DNA of 64,000 bases, from contig WYBX01000058.1 in assembly GCA_011525695.1 (NCBI GenBank), forward strand, positions 1 through 64,000, in the 5' to 3' direction. The notes beneath the pieces were generated by a model that saw nothing but the letters and a program-made list of their open reading frames with translations, searched no databases and was not told where the DNA came from. Both the position numbers and the translations under genes were made by a program. Source of the DNA: Verrucomicrobiia bacterium. Its GTDB lineage: Bacteria > Verrucomicrobiota > Verrucomicrobiia > Opitutales > Opitutaceae. Positions 17,298 to 26,532 of the stretch are shown one piece after another. How positions within the stretch are numbered: position 1 is the first letter of the stretch; each line of letters opens with the position of its first letter.

Positions 17298-17762
17298 ATG
17301 AACCCGATTATCCAGGAAATCACCGCCGCCCAGGTGAAGAATGACACCACGCCGTTCAAGGTCGGCGATGGCGTGCGCGTGCACACGAAGGTCCGCGAGG
17401 GCGAAAAGGAGCGGGTGCAGGTTTATGCCGGCATCGTGATTGCCCGGAAGGGTCACGGGATCCACGAGACGTTCACGGTCCGCCGCCTGAGTTACGGCGA
17501 GGGCGTGGAGCGGGTGTTCCCGGTCAATTCGCCGAACATCGAGAAAATCGAGGTCGAGCGCGAGTCGGAGGCCATGCGGGCGCGGCTTTATTATCTCCGC
17601 CGCCGCACCGGCAAGGCCGCGGTGGCGATCAAGGAGAAGGATCGCGCGGCCGCCATCCATGCCGAAAAGGTTGCCAGCCAGGGGAAGTCGGGCGCAGCGG
17701 AAACCAGCGGTTCGGAAGCTTCCGCCGCAGGCGCGACGGCCGAGCCCGCGAACAAGAGCTGA
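17298..17762 (+). CDS. rplS: 50S ribosomal protein L19
   Basis: 154 residues. The first 115 match L19 (FKVGDGVRVHTKVREGEKER, GIHETFTVRRLSYGEGVERV, RARLYYLR). A low-complexity Ala/Ser/Glu tail of about 40 residues exceeds the usual 115-120 residue length. It is the last gene of the operon and is followed by a strong intrinsic terminator. Confidence 0.97.
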   Translation: MNPIIQEITAAQVKNDTTPFKVGDGVRVHTKVREGEKERVQVYAGIVIARKGHGIHETFTVRRLSYGEGVERVFPVNSPNIEKIEVERESEAMRARLYYLRRRTGKAAVAIKEKDRAAAIHAEKVASQGKSGAAETSGSEASAAGATAEPANKS

Positions 17763-17790
17763 CGTCCAGCCTTCGCCCCGAACTCAGGAA

Positions 17791-17816
17791 GCGAGCCGCC
17801 CGGCTCGCTTTTTTTG
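17791..17816 (+). terminator. Intrinsic terminator after rplS
   Basis: AGCGAGCCG (17791-17799) pairs perfectly with CGGCTCGCT (17802-17810) across a 2-base loop and runs into seven T at 17810-17816. This is the clearest terminator in the window and closes the rpsP-trmD-rplS operon. Confidence 0.9.
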
Positions 17817-17908
17817 CGTATTTGCGCCGGTGGCATCTGGTGCCGGCAGGCTGAAATTCGGGCTTCCCCGCGGCGGATCGGGAGTCTACGCCTTGGCGGA
17901 ATTTTCTC

Positions 17909-19903
17909 ATGATGTTGCAAACTCACCTCCTCAGCAAAGCAGCCAACCAGGCCCGGGGCCTCGCCATCGATGCGGTTCACGCATGTTCCTCCGGTCATCT
18001 CGGACTGCCCCTGGGCGCCGCTGAAATCGGCGCCGTCCTCTTCGGCCACGCGCTGGTGTACAACCCCGATCGGCCGCGCTGGATCAATCGCGACCGCTTC
18101 GTGCTCTCCGCCGGCCATGGGTCGATGTTCCTTTACGGCTGGCTGCATCTTGCCGGCTATGATGTGCCGCTCGAGCAGTTGAAGCAGTTTCGCCAGCTGC
18201 ACAGCAGGACGCCAGGGCATCCGGAATTCCGCGAGACGCCCGGAGTCGAGGCGACCACCGGTCCGCTGGGCCAGGGCGTGGGCAATGCCGTCGGTATGGC
18301 AATGGCCGGGCAGATGGCCGCCGCCCGGTTCAACACCGCCGAGCATGCCATCTTCGATTATCACGTGGTCTGCCTCGCCGGCGACGGCTGCATGCAGGAG
18401 GGCGTGGCCATGGAGGCATGTGCTTTTGCGGGCCACCAGAAGCTCGACAACCTGATCCTCATCTACGACTCGAACGACGTCACGCTCGACGCGATGGCGG
18501 AAAAGACGCAGAGCGAGAATACCGCGGCGCGTTTCAAGGCGATCGGCTGGGAGGTCCAGACGATCGACGGACACGACCTCGCCGCCGTGCTCAAGGCTTT
18601 CAACAAGGCGAAGAAAGCGAAGAGCGGTAAGCCGCAGCTCATCATCGCGAAGACCACCATCGGCAAGGGGATCCCGGAAGTGGCCGGCACCGCCAAGGGG
18701 CACGGCGAGGGTGGGGCGAAATTCGCCGACGGTGCCCGCGCCGGGCTCGGGCTCCCGGCGGACCAGCACTTCTTCGTGAGCGACGACGTCCGGGCATATT
18801 TCGCGCAGCACAAGGCGCGACTGGTCCGGGCCTCCAATCGCTGGCAGAAGACCTACAAGGCTTGGCGCGAGGCGAATCCCGATCGGGCCGCGCTCCTGGA
18901 TTCCGCACAACCCGAGAACCAGCCCAAGGCGGCCGCGTTGCTGGAAAAGATCCCGGCATTCCCCGCCGATGCCAAGCTCGCCACCCGCGCCGCCGGACGC
19001 GATGTACTGCAGCCGCTCGCCGCGGCGCTTCCGCTCCTGATCGGCGGCAGCGCCGACCTTTACGGTTCGACGCTCAATTATATTGCCGCGGACAAGGACT
19101 TCGATCCCTCGAACCGGGCCGGCCGCAATCTGCGTTATGGCATCCGCGAGCACGGGATGGCCGCGATTGCGAATGGCGTCGCCTACGACGGGCTGTTCCG
19201 CCCGACGATCGCCACTTTCCTGGTGTTCGCCGACTATTCCCGGCCCTCCATGCGGCTGGCGGCGCTTTCCCGACTCCCCGTGGTGTACATCTACACGCAC
19301 GATTCCGTCGGCGTCGGCGAGGATGGCCCGACCCACCAGCCGGTGGAAACGGTCTCCGGGCTGCGGGTGATTCCAAATCTGGACGTCATCCGGCCGGCAG
19401 ATCCGGAGGAGACCGCCGGTGCCTATGCGGCTGCGCTGGAGCGAACCGACGGACCGACGCTGGTTGCGCTGACGCGCCAGGCGCTGCCGACGTTGAACGA
19501 CATCCCCATCCAGGCGCGCCGCGAAGGGGCCATCCAGGGCGGCTATGTGGCGGTCCGCGAGACCGGTGAGCTCACTCACATCCTGATCGCGACCGGGAGC
19601 GAACTTCAGGTGGCCCTGGCCGCCGCCAGGCAGCTCGGGGCCGGCGTCCGCGTTGTATCCATGCCCAGCACACAGCGGTTCGACCGCCAGCCGGCCGAGT
19701 ATCGCGAAAGCGTCCTGCCGGCCTCCTGCCGGAAGCGCATCGCGATCGAGGCGGGGGTGACGATGCCCTGGTACAAGTATGTCGGGCTCGATGGCCGGGT
19801 CGTGGGGATCGATCGTTTCGGGCTCAGTGCCCCCTCCGGCGCGGTCTTCAAGGAACTCGGGATCACGGCCGAGCACCTGGTGGCGGTCGCGCAGGCGCTG
19901 TGA
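17909..19903 (+). CDS. tkt: Transketolase
   Basis: 664 residues, the normal length. Thiamine-diphosphate motif GDGCMQEG with the downstream Asn ([10 protein letters not shown]), substrate His residues in [10 protein letters not shown] and [11 protein letters not shown], the GPLGQG loop, and the pyrimidine-domain [14 protein letters not shown] and [15 protein letters not shown] are all present. It transfers two-carbon units in the pentose phosphate pathway. The start is an ATGATG pair. It is monocistronic. Confidence 0.97.
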   Translation: MMLQTHLLSKAANQARGLAIDAVHACSSGHLGLPLGAAEIGAVLFGHALVYNPDRPRWINRDRFVLSAGHGSMFLYGWLHLAGYDVPLEQLKQFRQLHSRTPGHPEFRETPGVEATTGPLGQGVGNAVGMAMAGQMAAARFNTAEHAIFDYHVVCLAGDGCMQEGVAMEACAFAGHQKLDNLILIYDSNDVTLDAMAEKTQSENTAARFKAIGWEVQTIDGHDLAAVLKAFNKAKKAKSGKPQLIIAKTTIGKGIPEVAGTAKGHGEGGAKFADGARAGLGLPADQHFFVSDDVRAYFAQHKARLVRASNRWQKTYKAWREANPDRAALLDSAQPENQPKAAALLEKIPAFPADAKLATRAAGRDVLQPLAAALPLLIGGSADLYGSTLNYIAADKDFDPSNRAGRNLRYGIREHGMAAIANGVAYDGLFRPTIATFLVFADYSRPSMRLAALSRLPVVYIYTHDSVGVGEDGPTHQPVETVSGLRVIPNLDVIRPADPEETAGAYAAALERTDGPTLVALTRQALPTLNDIPIQARREGAIQGGYVAVRETGELTHILIATGSELQVALAAARQLGAGVRVVSMPSTQRFDRQPAEYRESVLPASCRKRIAIEAGVTMPWYKYVGLDGRVVGIDRFGLSAPSGAVFKELGITAEHLVAVAQAL

Positions 19904-20090
19904 CCGGCGTTTTTGGGGCGTGGAAGCGGCGCAGTGTCGATTGCTATTCGCCGGTCAGAGACGCGGCGCTACGAGCGGCCGGCCCCACAGAGGGTTCGGC
20001 GATTCTTGGTGCGTGCGGCTGCCGGGGGTAACGCCGGTTTTAACCGGCGAAATGGGTTCTAATTCGCAATTCGCGGCTTGCATCCATGAT

Positions 20091-20104
20091 TAGTCCCCTA
20101 ACTA
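20091..20104. promoter_or_regulatory. Small palindrome upstream of marR, possible operator
   Basis: TAGT-CCCCTA-ACTA lies 19 bp before the MarR start in an AT-richer stretch, a typical place for an autoregulatory operator. The arms are only 4 bp, so this is a weak candidate. Confidence 0.2.
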
Positions 20105-20123
20105 TCTGGCGCCTTATTTCCCG

Positions 20124-20681
20124 ATGCTGATGTTCAAGGAACTCCCCCGCTACGAATGCCTTTTGGCCGCTTCCCGGGAGTTTCCCGATCTCGACCCGTC
20201 GGCGGCTGAGGCGGTGCTTTACCTGCTCCGGGCGAGGGATGAGGCGTTCCGAATCATCGAAGCGCACCTGGCGCAGCATGACATCACCCAGGGCCGGTTT
20301 GGCGTCCTGGTCGCGCTCTGGAGCAATTGCGCCGCCGACGGCCGGGCCGCCCCGTTGACCCCTGCGGAAATCGCTGACCGCACCGGTGTCACCCGCGCCA
20401 CGATCACCGGGTTGATCGACACCCTCGAACGGGCCGGATACGTCACCCGCACGCCGCACCCGGAGGATCGCCGGATGAGTTGCGTGGAACTGACGCCGCT
20501 GGGCGACGCCCTGCTGACCCGCGTCATGCCAGAGCATTTCCGGCAGATCGCATGGCTCATGGAGCCCCTGAGCGAAGCCGAGCGGAAGTCGTTCGTTCGG
20601 CTCCTCCGGAAGGTCATCTTGCGGGCGGGTGAGGAACCCGTTTGCGAATCGTCGCGACCGGCCGACGCTGCCCCCGCCTGA
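20124..20681 (+). CDS. MarR-family transcriptional regulator
   Basis: 185 residues with a winged helix-turn-helix: LTPAEIADRTGVTRATITGL is the recognition region, and VTRTPHPEDRRMSCVELT is the wing with the conserved DxR. The helical dimerisation ends match the family. It is the first gene of an operon with an RND efflux system 50 bp downstream and is therefore likely its repressor, released by a small ligand. ATG 20130 is an alternative start two codons later. Confidence 0.9.
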   Translation: MLMFKELPRYECLLAASREFPDLDPSAAEAVLYLLRARDEAFRIIEAHLAQHDITQGRFGVLVALWSNCAADGRAAPLTPAEIADRTGVTRATITGLIDTLERAGYVTRTPHPEDRRMSCVELTPLGDALLTRVMPEHFRQIAWLMEPLSEAERKSFVRLLRKVILRAGEEPVCESSRPADAAPA

Positions 20682-20731
20682 ATCCGGCTCCAAGCCCGAC
20701 CAAAATTTCCCGCTGACAACCCACATCTCCC

Positions 20732-21868
20732 ATGATCCGCAAAATCGCCCTCTTTCTCGCCGGCCTGATTGGCTGTGCGCTCGCCATCGCCGGGCCGTTG
20801 TTTCTCGTCAAGATCAGCCAGTTCAAGGCGATGGGAGCCGTCCCAATGACCATGCCGCCAACCACGGTCACGGCGACCGAGGCCGCCGAGCAGGGCTGGG
20901 AGAGGATCTTGTCGGCCTCGGGTTCGCTGATGGCGGTCCAGGGCGTCACTGTCGCAGCCGAGGTCCCCGGCAAGATAGTGACCCTTGCGTTCGAACCGGG
21001 CGCGGCGGTCAAGGCGGGTGAACTGCTGGTGCAGCTCGACACGTCCACCGAGGAGGCGCAACTCCGCGCCGCCGAGGCGACGGCAGCGCTGGCGCATGCC
21101 AACCTGGAACGCGCGAAGGAACTGCGGGAGAGCAAGACCAACTCACCCGCGGAACTCGATGCCGCCGAGGCCCAGGCCAAGCAGGCGACGGCGCAGGCGG
21201 ACAGCCTGCGCGCGATCATCGCGAAGAAAACGATCCGCGCGCCGTTCGCCGGTCGTCTCGGGCTCCGGCAGGTCAATCTGGGCCAGATTTTGCGGGAGGG
21301 CGACGAGATCGCCACGCTCCAGACGCTCGACCCAATCTACGTCAATTTTTCGCTGCCGCAGCAGCAGCTCAGCAATCTCGTTCCCGGCACGGCCGTCCGG
21401 GTGACCACCGACGCCGCGCCGGGTGAGGTTTTCGAGGGCAAGATCAACGCCGTCGACCCGCTGATTGATCCTGCGACCCGCAACGTGCGGGTCCAGGCCA
21501 CGCTCGAAAACCGCGGAGAGGCGCTGCGCTCCGGAATGTTTGCCCGCGTCGAGGTGATCCTGCCCGGCAAGAACCAGGTGCTCGCCATCCCGGTCACGTC
21601 GGTCCTCTACGCCCCGTATGGCGATTCGGTGTTCGTCATCGACGAGAAGAAGGATGAGTCCACCGGCCAGACCTCGCGGATCCTCCGGCAGCAATTCGTC
21701 CGGCTGGGGCAGAGCCGCGGCGATTTCGTCTCGGTGGTGGAAGGCCTCAGCGCCGGCCAGACCGTGGTGACCTCCGGCGTCTTCAAACTCCGCGCCGGCA
21801 TGCCGGTGGTGGTGGACAACAAACTGGCTCCCAATGCGCAACTTGCGCCGAAGCCCAAGAACGCGTGA
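20732..21868 (+). CDS. RND efflux periplasmic adaptor (MFP/HlyD type)
   Basis: 378 residues. An N-terminal membrane anchor (about 5-27) is followed by a split lipoyl domain (SGSLMAVQGVTVAAEVPGKI and TIRAPFAGRLGLRQVNLGQ) around an alpha-hairpin, a beta-barrel and a membrane-proximal domain. It bridges the inner-membrane RND pump and the outer-membrane channel, both encoded directly downstream. There is no lipobox, so it is anchored by the N-terminal helix. The N-terminal half resembles MexH/MdtA-like adaptors. Confidence 0.93.
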   Translation: MIRKIALFLAGLIGCALAIAGPLFLVKISQFKAMGAVPMTMPPTTVTATEAAEQGWERILSASGSLMAVQGVTVAAEVPGKIVTLAFEPGAAVKAGELLVQLDTSTEEAQLRAAEATAALAHANLERAKELRESKTNSPAELDAAEAQAKQATAQADSLRAIIAKKTIRAPFAGRLGLRQVNLGQILREGDEIATLQTLDPIYVNFSLPQQQLSNLVPGTAVRVTTDAAPGEVFEGKINAVDPLIDPATRNVRVQATLENRGEALRSGMFARVEVILPGKNQVLAIPVTSVLYAPYGDSVFVIDEKKDESTGQTSRILRQQFVRLGQSRGDFVSVVEGLSAGQTVVTSGVFKLRAGMPVVVDNKLAPNAQLAPKPKNA

Positions 21869-21922
21869 TGCCGGGCGGCTTCGCGCGCCGGTGCGCGGGC
21901 CGAATCCCACCCCTGCCCACCC

Positions 21923-24900
21923 ATGAAATCCTCTTCCTTCACCGACCTTTTCATCCGCCGCCCGGTCCTCGCGCTGGTGGTCAGCTTTGTCATTGTGATT
22001 GCCGGCGCCCAGGCCTGGCGCTCGCTCTCGGTCCGACAGTATCCACGAAGCGAGAACGCCTCCGTCACGATCAACACCGTCTACGTCGGCGCCAATGCCG
22101 AGCTGGTCCGCGGCTTCGTCACGACGCCGCTCGAACGCGCCATCGCCTCGGCGGACGGGATCGACTATGTCGAGTCCAAGAGCCTCCAGAGCTATTCGAG
22201 CATCACCGCCCGGCTGAAGCTGAACTACGATCCGACCAAGGCGCTGGCGGACATCACCTCCAAGGTGAACCAGGTGCGCAACGACTTGCCGCCCGAGGCG
22301 GAGGTGCCGTCGATCAGCGTCGAGTCGGCCGATTCCCAGGTGGCCGCCGCCTACCTGAGCTTCTCCTCGGACATCCTCGCCCAGAGCGAAATCACGGATT
22401 ACCTGGTGCGGGTCGTGCAGCCGCGGCTCGCGGCGGTGACGGGCGTCCAGCGGGCGGAGATTTTTGGCGCCCGCACGTTTGCCATGCGGGTCTGGCTCAA
22501 GCCCGACAAGCTGGCGGCGCTCAACCTCAGCCCCGCCCAGGTCCGCCAGGCCCTGGCGGCGAACAACTACCTTGCGGCCGTCGGCTCGACCAAGGGCGCG
22601 CTGGTGCAGGTGAACCTGACCGCCAACACCGATCTCCACACGGTCGAGGACTTCAAGCGGCTGGTGATCCGGCAGGAGAACGACACCGTCGTGCGGCTCG
22701 AGGATGTCGCCGATGTCGTCCTCGGCGCGGAGGATTACGACACCGAGGTGCGGTACTCCGGGCAGACCGCCGTCTTCATGGCCATCTTTCCGCTCCCGAA
22801 TGCCAACACCATCGACGTGATCAAGCGGGTGCGCACCGAGCTCGACACGATCAAGCGCGATTTGCCTTCCGGGCTCGAGGCGAGCATCGGCTACGACGCC
22901 GCCGAATACATCAGCGATGCGATCACCGAGGTCACGCACACCCTCATTGACACGCTCCTGATCGTCATCGTCGTCATTTTCCTTTTCCTCGGATCGTTCC
23001 GTTCGGTGCTGGTGCCGGTCATGGCGATACCGGTCTCGCTCATCGGCGGCGTGTTCCTGATGCAGGTGTTCGGCTTCACCCTCAACCTGCTCACGCTGCT
23101 CGCAATTGTCCTCTCGGTCGGGCTGGTGGTCGACGACGCGATCGTCATGGTCGAAAACGTCGAACGGCACCTGCGCGAGGGCCGCACGCCGCGGGAGGCG
23201 GCGCTGCTGGGCGCCCGCGAACTCGCCGGCCCGGTGATCGCGATGACGATCACGCTGGCGGCCGTCTACGCGCCGATCGGGCTGCAGGGCGGGCTGACCG
23301 GCGCGCTCTTCCGCGAGTTTGCGCTCACGCTGGCCGGGGCGGTGACCATTTCCGGCATCGTCGCCCTGACGCTCTCGCCGATGATGTCGGCCGCACTGTT
23401 GCGCAGCGCCGATGAGGAGGAGCGTGGATTCACGGGGTGGGTGAATCATCGCTTTGACAAGCTGCGCCGGGCCTACGGCCGCGCGCTCGGGAGCACGCTG
23501 CGGTTCCGGCCGCTGGTCTACGCGGTCTGGATCGTGGTCGGGCTTTGCACGATCCCGATGTTCCAGTTTTCGCCCAAGGAACTGGCTCCATCGGAGGATC
23601 AGGGGGTCATCTTTGCGGGTATCAGCGCTCCGGCGAATGCGACCGCGGAACAGAAGAGCCATTACGCCAAGGCGGTCGATCAGGCCTTCCTGGATACGCC
23701 GGAAGCCGAATTCACCTTCCAGATCCTGCTCCCGCCCTCGTTCGCGGCGATGTTCGGTTTCGACGGGTTCGGCGGGCTGGTCGTGAAGCCATGGGCGCAG
23801 CGCGAACGGCCGGTCTTTGCGATGGTCCCCGAAATCCAGGGCCGGCTTTCCCAAATCCCGGGGCTCCAGGTCTACGCGATGACGCCGCCGGCGCTGCCGG
23901 GCGGCAGCAATTTTCCGGTCGAATTCGTGATCGCCTCCACCGCGGATGCGGAGGAACTGCTGGAATTCGCCAACCGGATTTCGCAGAAAGCCATGGAAAG
24001 CGGGATGTTTTACTTCCCCCCGCTGATCGACCTGAAGTTCGACCAGCCCCAGGCCGAGGTCGTCATCGATCGCGAGAAGGTCGCCACGCTGGGCCTGAAC
24101 CTCGCGCAAGTCGGCGCGGATCTGGCCGCGGCGCTCGGGGGCAATTTCGTCAACCGTTTCAACATCGACGGCCGCAGCTACAAGGTGATCGCGCAGATCG
24201 AGCGTTCCGAAAGGCTCAACCCGGATCAGCTCAAGGACATCTACATCACCGGGCCGGCCGGCGAACTCGTGCCGCTGAGTTCGGTGGCGCACATCGAGCA
24301 CCAGACTGTGCCGCGCTCGCTCAACCGGTTCCAGCAGCTCAATGCCGTGAAGCTTTCCGGCCAGAGCGGCCGTCCGCTGGAGGAGGCGCTGACCTTCCTC
24401 GAGACAACCGCGGCGGAAATCCTGCCGCCCGGTTACACGATCGATTACACCGGGGAATCCCGCCAGTTCCGGCAGGAAGGGAACAAGTTCCTGCCTGCCT
24501 TCCTCCTCGCGTTCGTCCTCATCTTCCTCGCCCTGGCCGTCCAGTTCAACTCGTTCCGCGACCCGGTCGTGATTCTTTTCGGCTCGGCGCCGCTCGCCAT
24601 GTTCGGCGCGCTCGTCTTCACCTTCCTGAAGATGCCCGATCCGAACATGCCGCACTGGACCAGCGGCTGGACGACCACGATGAACATCTATGCCCAGGTC
24701 GGGCTGGTCACGCTGGTCGGACTGATTGCCAAGAACGCGATCCTCGTGGTGGAATTTGCCAACAAGCTCCAGGAGCAGGGCCGCTCGAAGCTCGACGCCG
24801 TCCACGAGGCGGCGATGACGCGGCTGCGGCCCGTGCTGATGACCAGCGCGGCCACGATCGCGGGGCATTTCCCGCTCACGCTGGTCACTGGTGCCGGCGC

Positions 24901-25078
24901 CGCGGCGCGAAATTCCATTGGCTTGGTGCTGGTTGGTGGCATGACGATTGGGACCATCTTCACCCTCTTCGTGCTGCCCTCCATCTATGTGCTGCTGGCC
25001 AAGGATCACTCCCGGGACCGGGTGAAGGAGGCTGCCGGTGCACCGGTGGCCGCCCCGGAACCGGTCGCAGCCAAGTAA
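21923..25078 (+). CDS. RND multidrug efflux pump, inner-membrane subunit (AcrB/MexF type)
   Basis: 1051 residues with 12 membrane helices and two large periplasmic loops. The first helix (FTDLFIRRPVLALVVSF) and the fourth-helix proton-relay Asp pair in VGLVVDDAIVMVENVERH are diagnostic of the HAE1 family. The second half repeats the fold (AKNAILVVEFANKLQEQG). It exports drugs or other amphiphiles using the proton gradient. It lies 54 bp after the adaptor and 4 bp before the channel gene. Confidence 0.95.
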   Translation: MKSSSFTDLFIRRPVLALVVSFVIVIAGAQAWRSLSVRQYPRSENASVTINTVYVGANAELVRGFVTTPLERAIASADGIDYVESKSLQSYSSITARLKLNYDPTKALADITSKVNQVRNDLPPEAEVPSISVESADSQVAAAYLSFSSDILAQSEITDYLVRVVQPRLAAVTGVQRAEIFGARTFAMRVWLKPDKLAALNLSPAQVRQALAANNYLAAVGSTKGALVQVNLTANTDLHTVEDFKRLVIRQENDTVVRLEDVADVVLGAEDYDTEVRYSGQTAVFMAIFPLPNANTIDVIKRVRTELDTIKRDLPSGLEASIGYDAAEYISDAITEVTHTLIDTLLIVIVVIFLFLGSFRSVLVPVMAIPVSLIGGVFLMQVFGFTLNLLTLLAIVLSVGLVVDDAIVMVENVERHLREGRTPREAALLGARELAGPVIAMTITLAAVYAPIGLQGGLTGALFREFALTLAGAVTISGIVALTLSPMMSAALLRSADEEERGFTGWVNHRFDKLRRAYGRALGSTLRFRPLVYAVWIVVGLCTIPMFQFSPKELAPSEDQGVIFAGISAPANATAEQKSHYAKAVDQAFLDTPEAEFTFQILLPPSFAAMFGFDGFGGLVVKPWAQRERPVFAMVPEIQGRLSQIPGLQVYAMTPPALPGGSNFPVEFVIASTADAEELLEFANRISQKAMESGMFYFPPLIDLKFDQPQAEVVIDREKVATLGLNLAQVGADLAAALGGNFVNRFNIDGRSYKVIAQIERSERLNPDQLKDIYITGPAGELVPLSSVAHIEHQTVPRSLNRFQQLNAVKLSGQSGRPLEEALTFLETTAAEILPPGYTIDYTGESRQFRQEGNKFLPAFLLAFVLIFLALAVQFNSFRDPVVILFGSAPLAMFGALVFTFLKMPDPNMPHWTSGWTTTMNIYAQVGLVTLVGLIAKNAILVVEFANKLQEQGRSKLDAVHEAAMTRLRPVLMTSAATIAGHFPLTLVTGAGAAARNSIGLVLVGGMTIGTIFTLFVLPSIYVLLAKDHSRDRVKEAAGAPVAAPEPVAAK

Positions 25079-25082
25079 TTCC

Positions 25083-26468
25083 ATGAAGTTCGCCCGACAT
25101 CACTTCAGTCCGATCCGCCCGCTGGCGCTGCTCGCGCTCGCCGTGTCGCCGCTCGCCGGCGCCCCGTCCGATCCGGCGCCCCTCGATGTCCGGATGGCGC
25201 CCGCCGTCCCCGACAGCCTGGATTTGCCGGCTGCGATCGGGTTTGCGCTGGAAAACAACTTCGCCATCCGCCAGGCGCGCGAACGGATCAAGCAGCAGGA
25301 AGGCCTGGTGATTGAGGTGAAGGCGAGGAGCATCCCGAACGCCGCCGTCACTTCGGAATACGGCCAGATCGACCGCGGGCTGGTGGCGGTGCCGCTGCCG
25401 CAGATTCCAGTCAACACCAAGTCATGGACGGTCGCGCTCAATGTCACCCAGACCCTCTACGCCGGCGGCGGCGTGCGCTCCGCAATCAAGGGCGCCGAGC
25501 TCGCCCGCGAGGCGGCGATGCTCGACCTGCAGGGCGTCATCAACGAGGCGTTGCTGCAGGTGCGCACCGCCTTCTACACCGTCCTGCTCGCGGGCGAGAA
25601 GATCAAGGTGAACGAGTCCAACCTGCAGCTTCTGCAGGAGCAGCTCAAGACCGCGACGGATCGGTTCGAGGCCGGCACGGTATCGAGCTTCGAGAAGCTC
25701 CGCGCCGAGGTTGCCGTGGCCAACGCCAAGGTGCCGCTCATCACCGCCCGCAACGACTACCGGCTCGCGATCGAGGCGCTGCGGCAGGCGCTGGGCTTCA
25801 CGACCAACACGCCGGAGTCGATGCACAAGGTCCCCACGCTGGTGGGCACGCTCGATTTCACGCCGGTCAGTTTCGAATTGCCCGCGGCCTTCGAAGCGGC
25901 GCATGCGCACCGGCCCGATCTGCAGCGGCTCGCCAAGCTGGTCGCGGCCGGCGAGCAGCAGCTGCGCACCGAGCGCTCCAGCTATTTCCCCAGCATCGGC
26001 GCCAGGGCCGGCTACCAGGTGCAGAATCATCCCTACCGCGGCAACCAGTTCAACGAGGCGCTCGATGGCTGGACACTGGGCCTGCAGTCGAGCTGGGCCA
26101 TCTTCGATGGACGCGCGACCGCGGGCCGGGTGGCGCAGGCCAGGTCGCAGCTCGCGCAAACCAAGCTGACGGTGGCGGAGGCGCAGCTGGCCGTGGACGT
26201 CGAAGTGCGGCGGGCCTTTTCGGAATGGCAGCAGGCCACCGAGCTGGCGGAGGCCTCCCAGCGCGTCGTGGAGCAGGCCACCGAGGCGGTGCGGCTCGCG
26301 AACGCGCGTTACAACGCCGGCACCGGCACGCAGCTGGATGTCCTCCAGGCGCAGGTCGAGCTCACGACGGCGCGGACCAACCAGATCCAGGCCTTTTACG
26401 CGTACAACGTTGCCGTGGCCAGCATGCGGAAGGCGACGGGAAACACCGACGAATTGCTGAACCGGTAA
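25083..26468 (+). CDS. TolC-family outer-membrane efflux channel
   Basis: 461 residues from ATG 25083, 4 bp after the pump stop. A signal peptide ends near PLAGAPSDP. Two tandem OEP repeats follow; each half carries long helices, the first from DLPAAIGFALENNFAIRQA and the second after GLQSSWAIFDGRATAGRV. It forms the outer-membrane exit duct for the RND pump. Upstream in-frame codons from 25038 overlap the pump gene and add no signal-like sequence. Confidence 0.93.
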   Translation: MKFARHHFSPIRPLALLALAVSPLAGAPSDPAPLDVRMAPAVPDSLDLPAAIGFALENNFAIRQARERIKQQEGLVIEVKARSIPNAAVTSEYGQIDRGLVAVPLPQIPVNTKSWTVALNVTQTLYAGGGVRSAIKGAELAREAAMLDLQGVINEALLQVRTAFYTVLLAGEKIKVNESNLQLLQEQLKTATDRFEAGTVSSFEKLRAEVAVANAKVPLITARNDYRLAIEALRQALGFTTNTPESMHKVPTLVGTLDFTPVSFELPAAFEAAHAHRPDLQRLAKLVAAGEQQLRTERSSYFPSIGARAGYQVQNHPYRGNQFNEALDGWTLGLQSSWAIFDGRATAGRVAQARSQLAQTKLTVAEAQLAVDVEVRRAFSEWQQATELAEASQRVVEQATEAVRLANARYNAGTGTQLDVLQAQVELTTARTNQIQAFYAYNVAVASMRKATGNTDELLNR

Positions 26469-26532
26469 ACCGGCGCCGCGCTCGCGCCACCGCGTATTCC
26501 GTGCACCTTTCCGCACTCCGGGATCGCCAGCC

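Noticed and set aside
17591..19876. 761-codon open frame antisense to transketolase
   Set aside because: Shadow of rplS and tkt; no motif and a biased composition.
21143..25084. 1313-codon open frame antisense to the efflux genes
   Set aside because: It lies opposite genuine MFP and RND genes. Its translation is rich in Arg, His, Asp and Gly with no family motif, as expected from GC-rich antisense.
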